Assembly (NCBI GenBank): GCA_028288315.1
Contig: JAQBNY010000168.1
Location: forward strand, 1-6,529
Length of the DNA: 6,529 bases
Direction of reading: 5' to 3'
From: Mucilaginibacter sp.
GTDB taxonomy: Bacteria; Bacteroidota; Bacteroidia; Sphingobacteriales; Sphingobacteriaceae
Shown: in pieces, positions 6,278 to 6,529 of the stretch
Layout: each line of letters begins with the position of its first letter
Position numbering within the stretch: position 1 is the first letter of the stretch
The notes under the pieces: model-generated
What the model was told of the DNA's origin: nothing
What the model saw: the letters and a program-made list of their open reading frames with translations, nothing else
Databases searched by the model: none
Position numbers and translations under genes: made by a program

Positions 6278-6529
6278 TTATTTATAAAAAGGGGGTTTAA
6301 CAACCTTGGCTTTTACTTTAGCATCGCGGATACTGATGTATATTTCACTATCCTCTTTGGCATACTCGTTTTTATCGTAGACCAGGCCAATGGCTTTTTG
6401 TAACGACGGCGATTGTGTGCCTGATGTTACTTTACCTTTGGTGTTGCCATCAGCTTCAACAATTAAATATTCATGGCGGGGGATAGCTCGGTCTTTGATT
6501 TCAATACCAATAAGCTTACGTTTTAAACC
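6278..6529 (-). CDS. gcvT: Glycine cleavage system aminomethyltransferase (T protein), C-terminal end (cut by the window edge)
   Basis: The last 83 codons of GcvT, open at the right edge and ending in TAA. GcvT transfers the methylene group from the aminomethyl-lipoyl arm of GcvH to tetrahydrofolate, releasing ammonia, in cytoplasmic glycine catabolism and one-carbon supply. The visible part is the C-terminal barrel domain: KLIGIEIKDRAIPRHEYLI (5-23 of the fragment) corresponds to the family K-L-x-G-x-x-x-x-x-R-x-I-P-R region. GKVTSGTQSPSLQKAIGLVY (32-51) is the typical G-x-V-T-S-G-x-x-S-P-x-L block. IRDAKVKAKVVKPPFYK (67-83) is the characteristic terminal strand and P-P-F-Y end. The folate-binding and catalytic Asp regions lie outside the window. 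comB follows in the same direction after 91 bp, with the octamer inverted repeat between them. No gcvH or gcvP is visible, as is usual where the system is scattered. Confidence 0.93.
   Translation of the reverse strand, partial: GLKRKLIGIEIKDRAIPRHEYLIVEADGNTKGKVTSGTQSPSLQKAIGLVYDKNEYAKEDSEIYISIRDAKVKAKVVKPPFYK

Noticed and set aside
1..6529. A hidden multi-gene defence, mobile or secondary-metabolite system
   Set aside because: All six coding regions belong to recognisable chromosomal families. There are no recombinase, transposase, toxin-antitoxin, nuclease or CRISPR signatures, and base composition looks even across the window.

Overview
The window looks like chromosomal DNA from a Bacteroidota bacterium, most likely family Sphingobacteriaceae (Mucilaginibacter or Pedobacter type). 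The reasons are moderate GC content, AT-rich intergenic DNA without clear Shine-Dalgarno sequences, a match to the Bacteroidota promoter form TTG-N19..21-TAnnTTTG upstream of ffh, and proteins typical of that phylum. These include a DUF5916 outer-membrane-type protein, a secreted DPP IV-like peptidase and a short MazG-like pyrophosphohydrolase. The genus is an inference; no rRNA or other phylogenetic marker was compared.

Layout from left to right. Positions 1-950 (minus) hold the N-terminal 316 residues of an exported S9/DPP IV-type peptidase that runs off the left edge. Positions 951-1100 hold a strong intrinsic terminator, which ends the next gene. Positions 1101-2429 (minus) are ffh, the complete signal recognition particle GTPase. 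Positions 2430-2599 are a divergent intergenic region with a good promoter for ffh. Positions 2600-5053 (plus) encode an 817-residue exported protein with a CBM9-like N-terminus and a DUF5916 predicted beta-barrel. Positions 5136-5462 (plus) encode a 108-residue MazG-like NTP pyrophosphohydrolase. It meets, tail to tail with only 7 bp between stop codons, the minus-strand gene at 5470-6186 for a ComB-family 2-phosphosulfolactate phosphatase. Positions 6278-6529 (minus) are the last 83 codons of gcvT (glycine cleavage T protein), which lies directly upstream of comB in the same orientation.

These genes do not form one pathway. They cover protein targeting (ffh), envelope and exported functions (peptidase, DUF5916 protein), nucleotide clean-up (MazG-like) and small-molecule metabolism (gcvT, comB). 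There is no gene-free stretch longer than 300 bases. No tRNA, rRNA, CRISPR array, insertion sequence or phage gene was seen.

The least ordinary sequence is the 91-bp gcvT-comB spacer. It contains two opposed arrays of an 8-bp repeat built on TGAC, able to form a long imperfect hairpin. The start codon of comB lies in phase with one array, and three tiny ATG-stop reading frames precede it. I did not find convincing evidence of an undescribed multi-gene system here.
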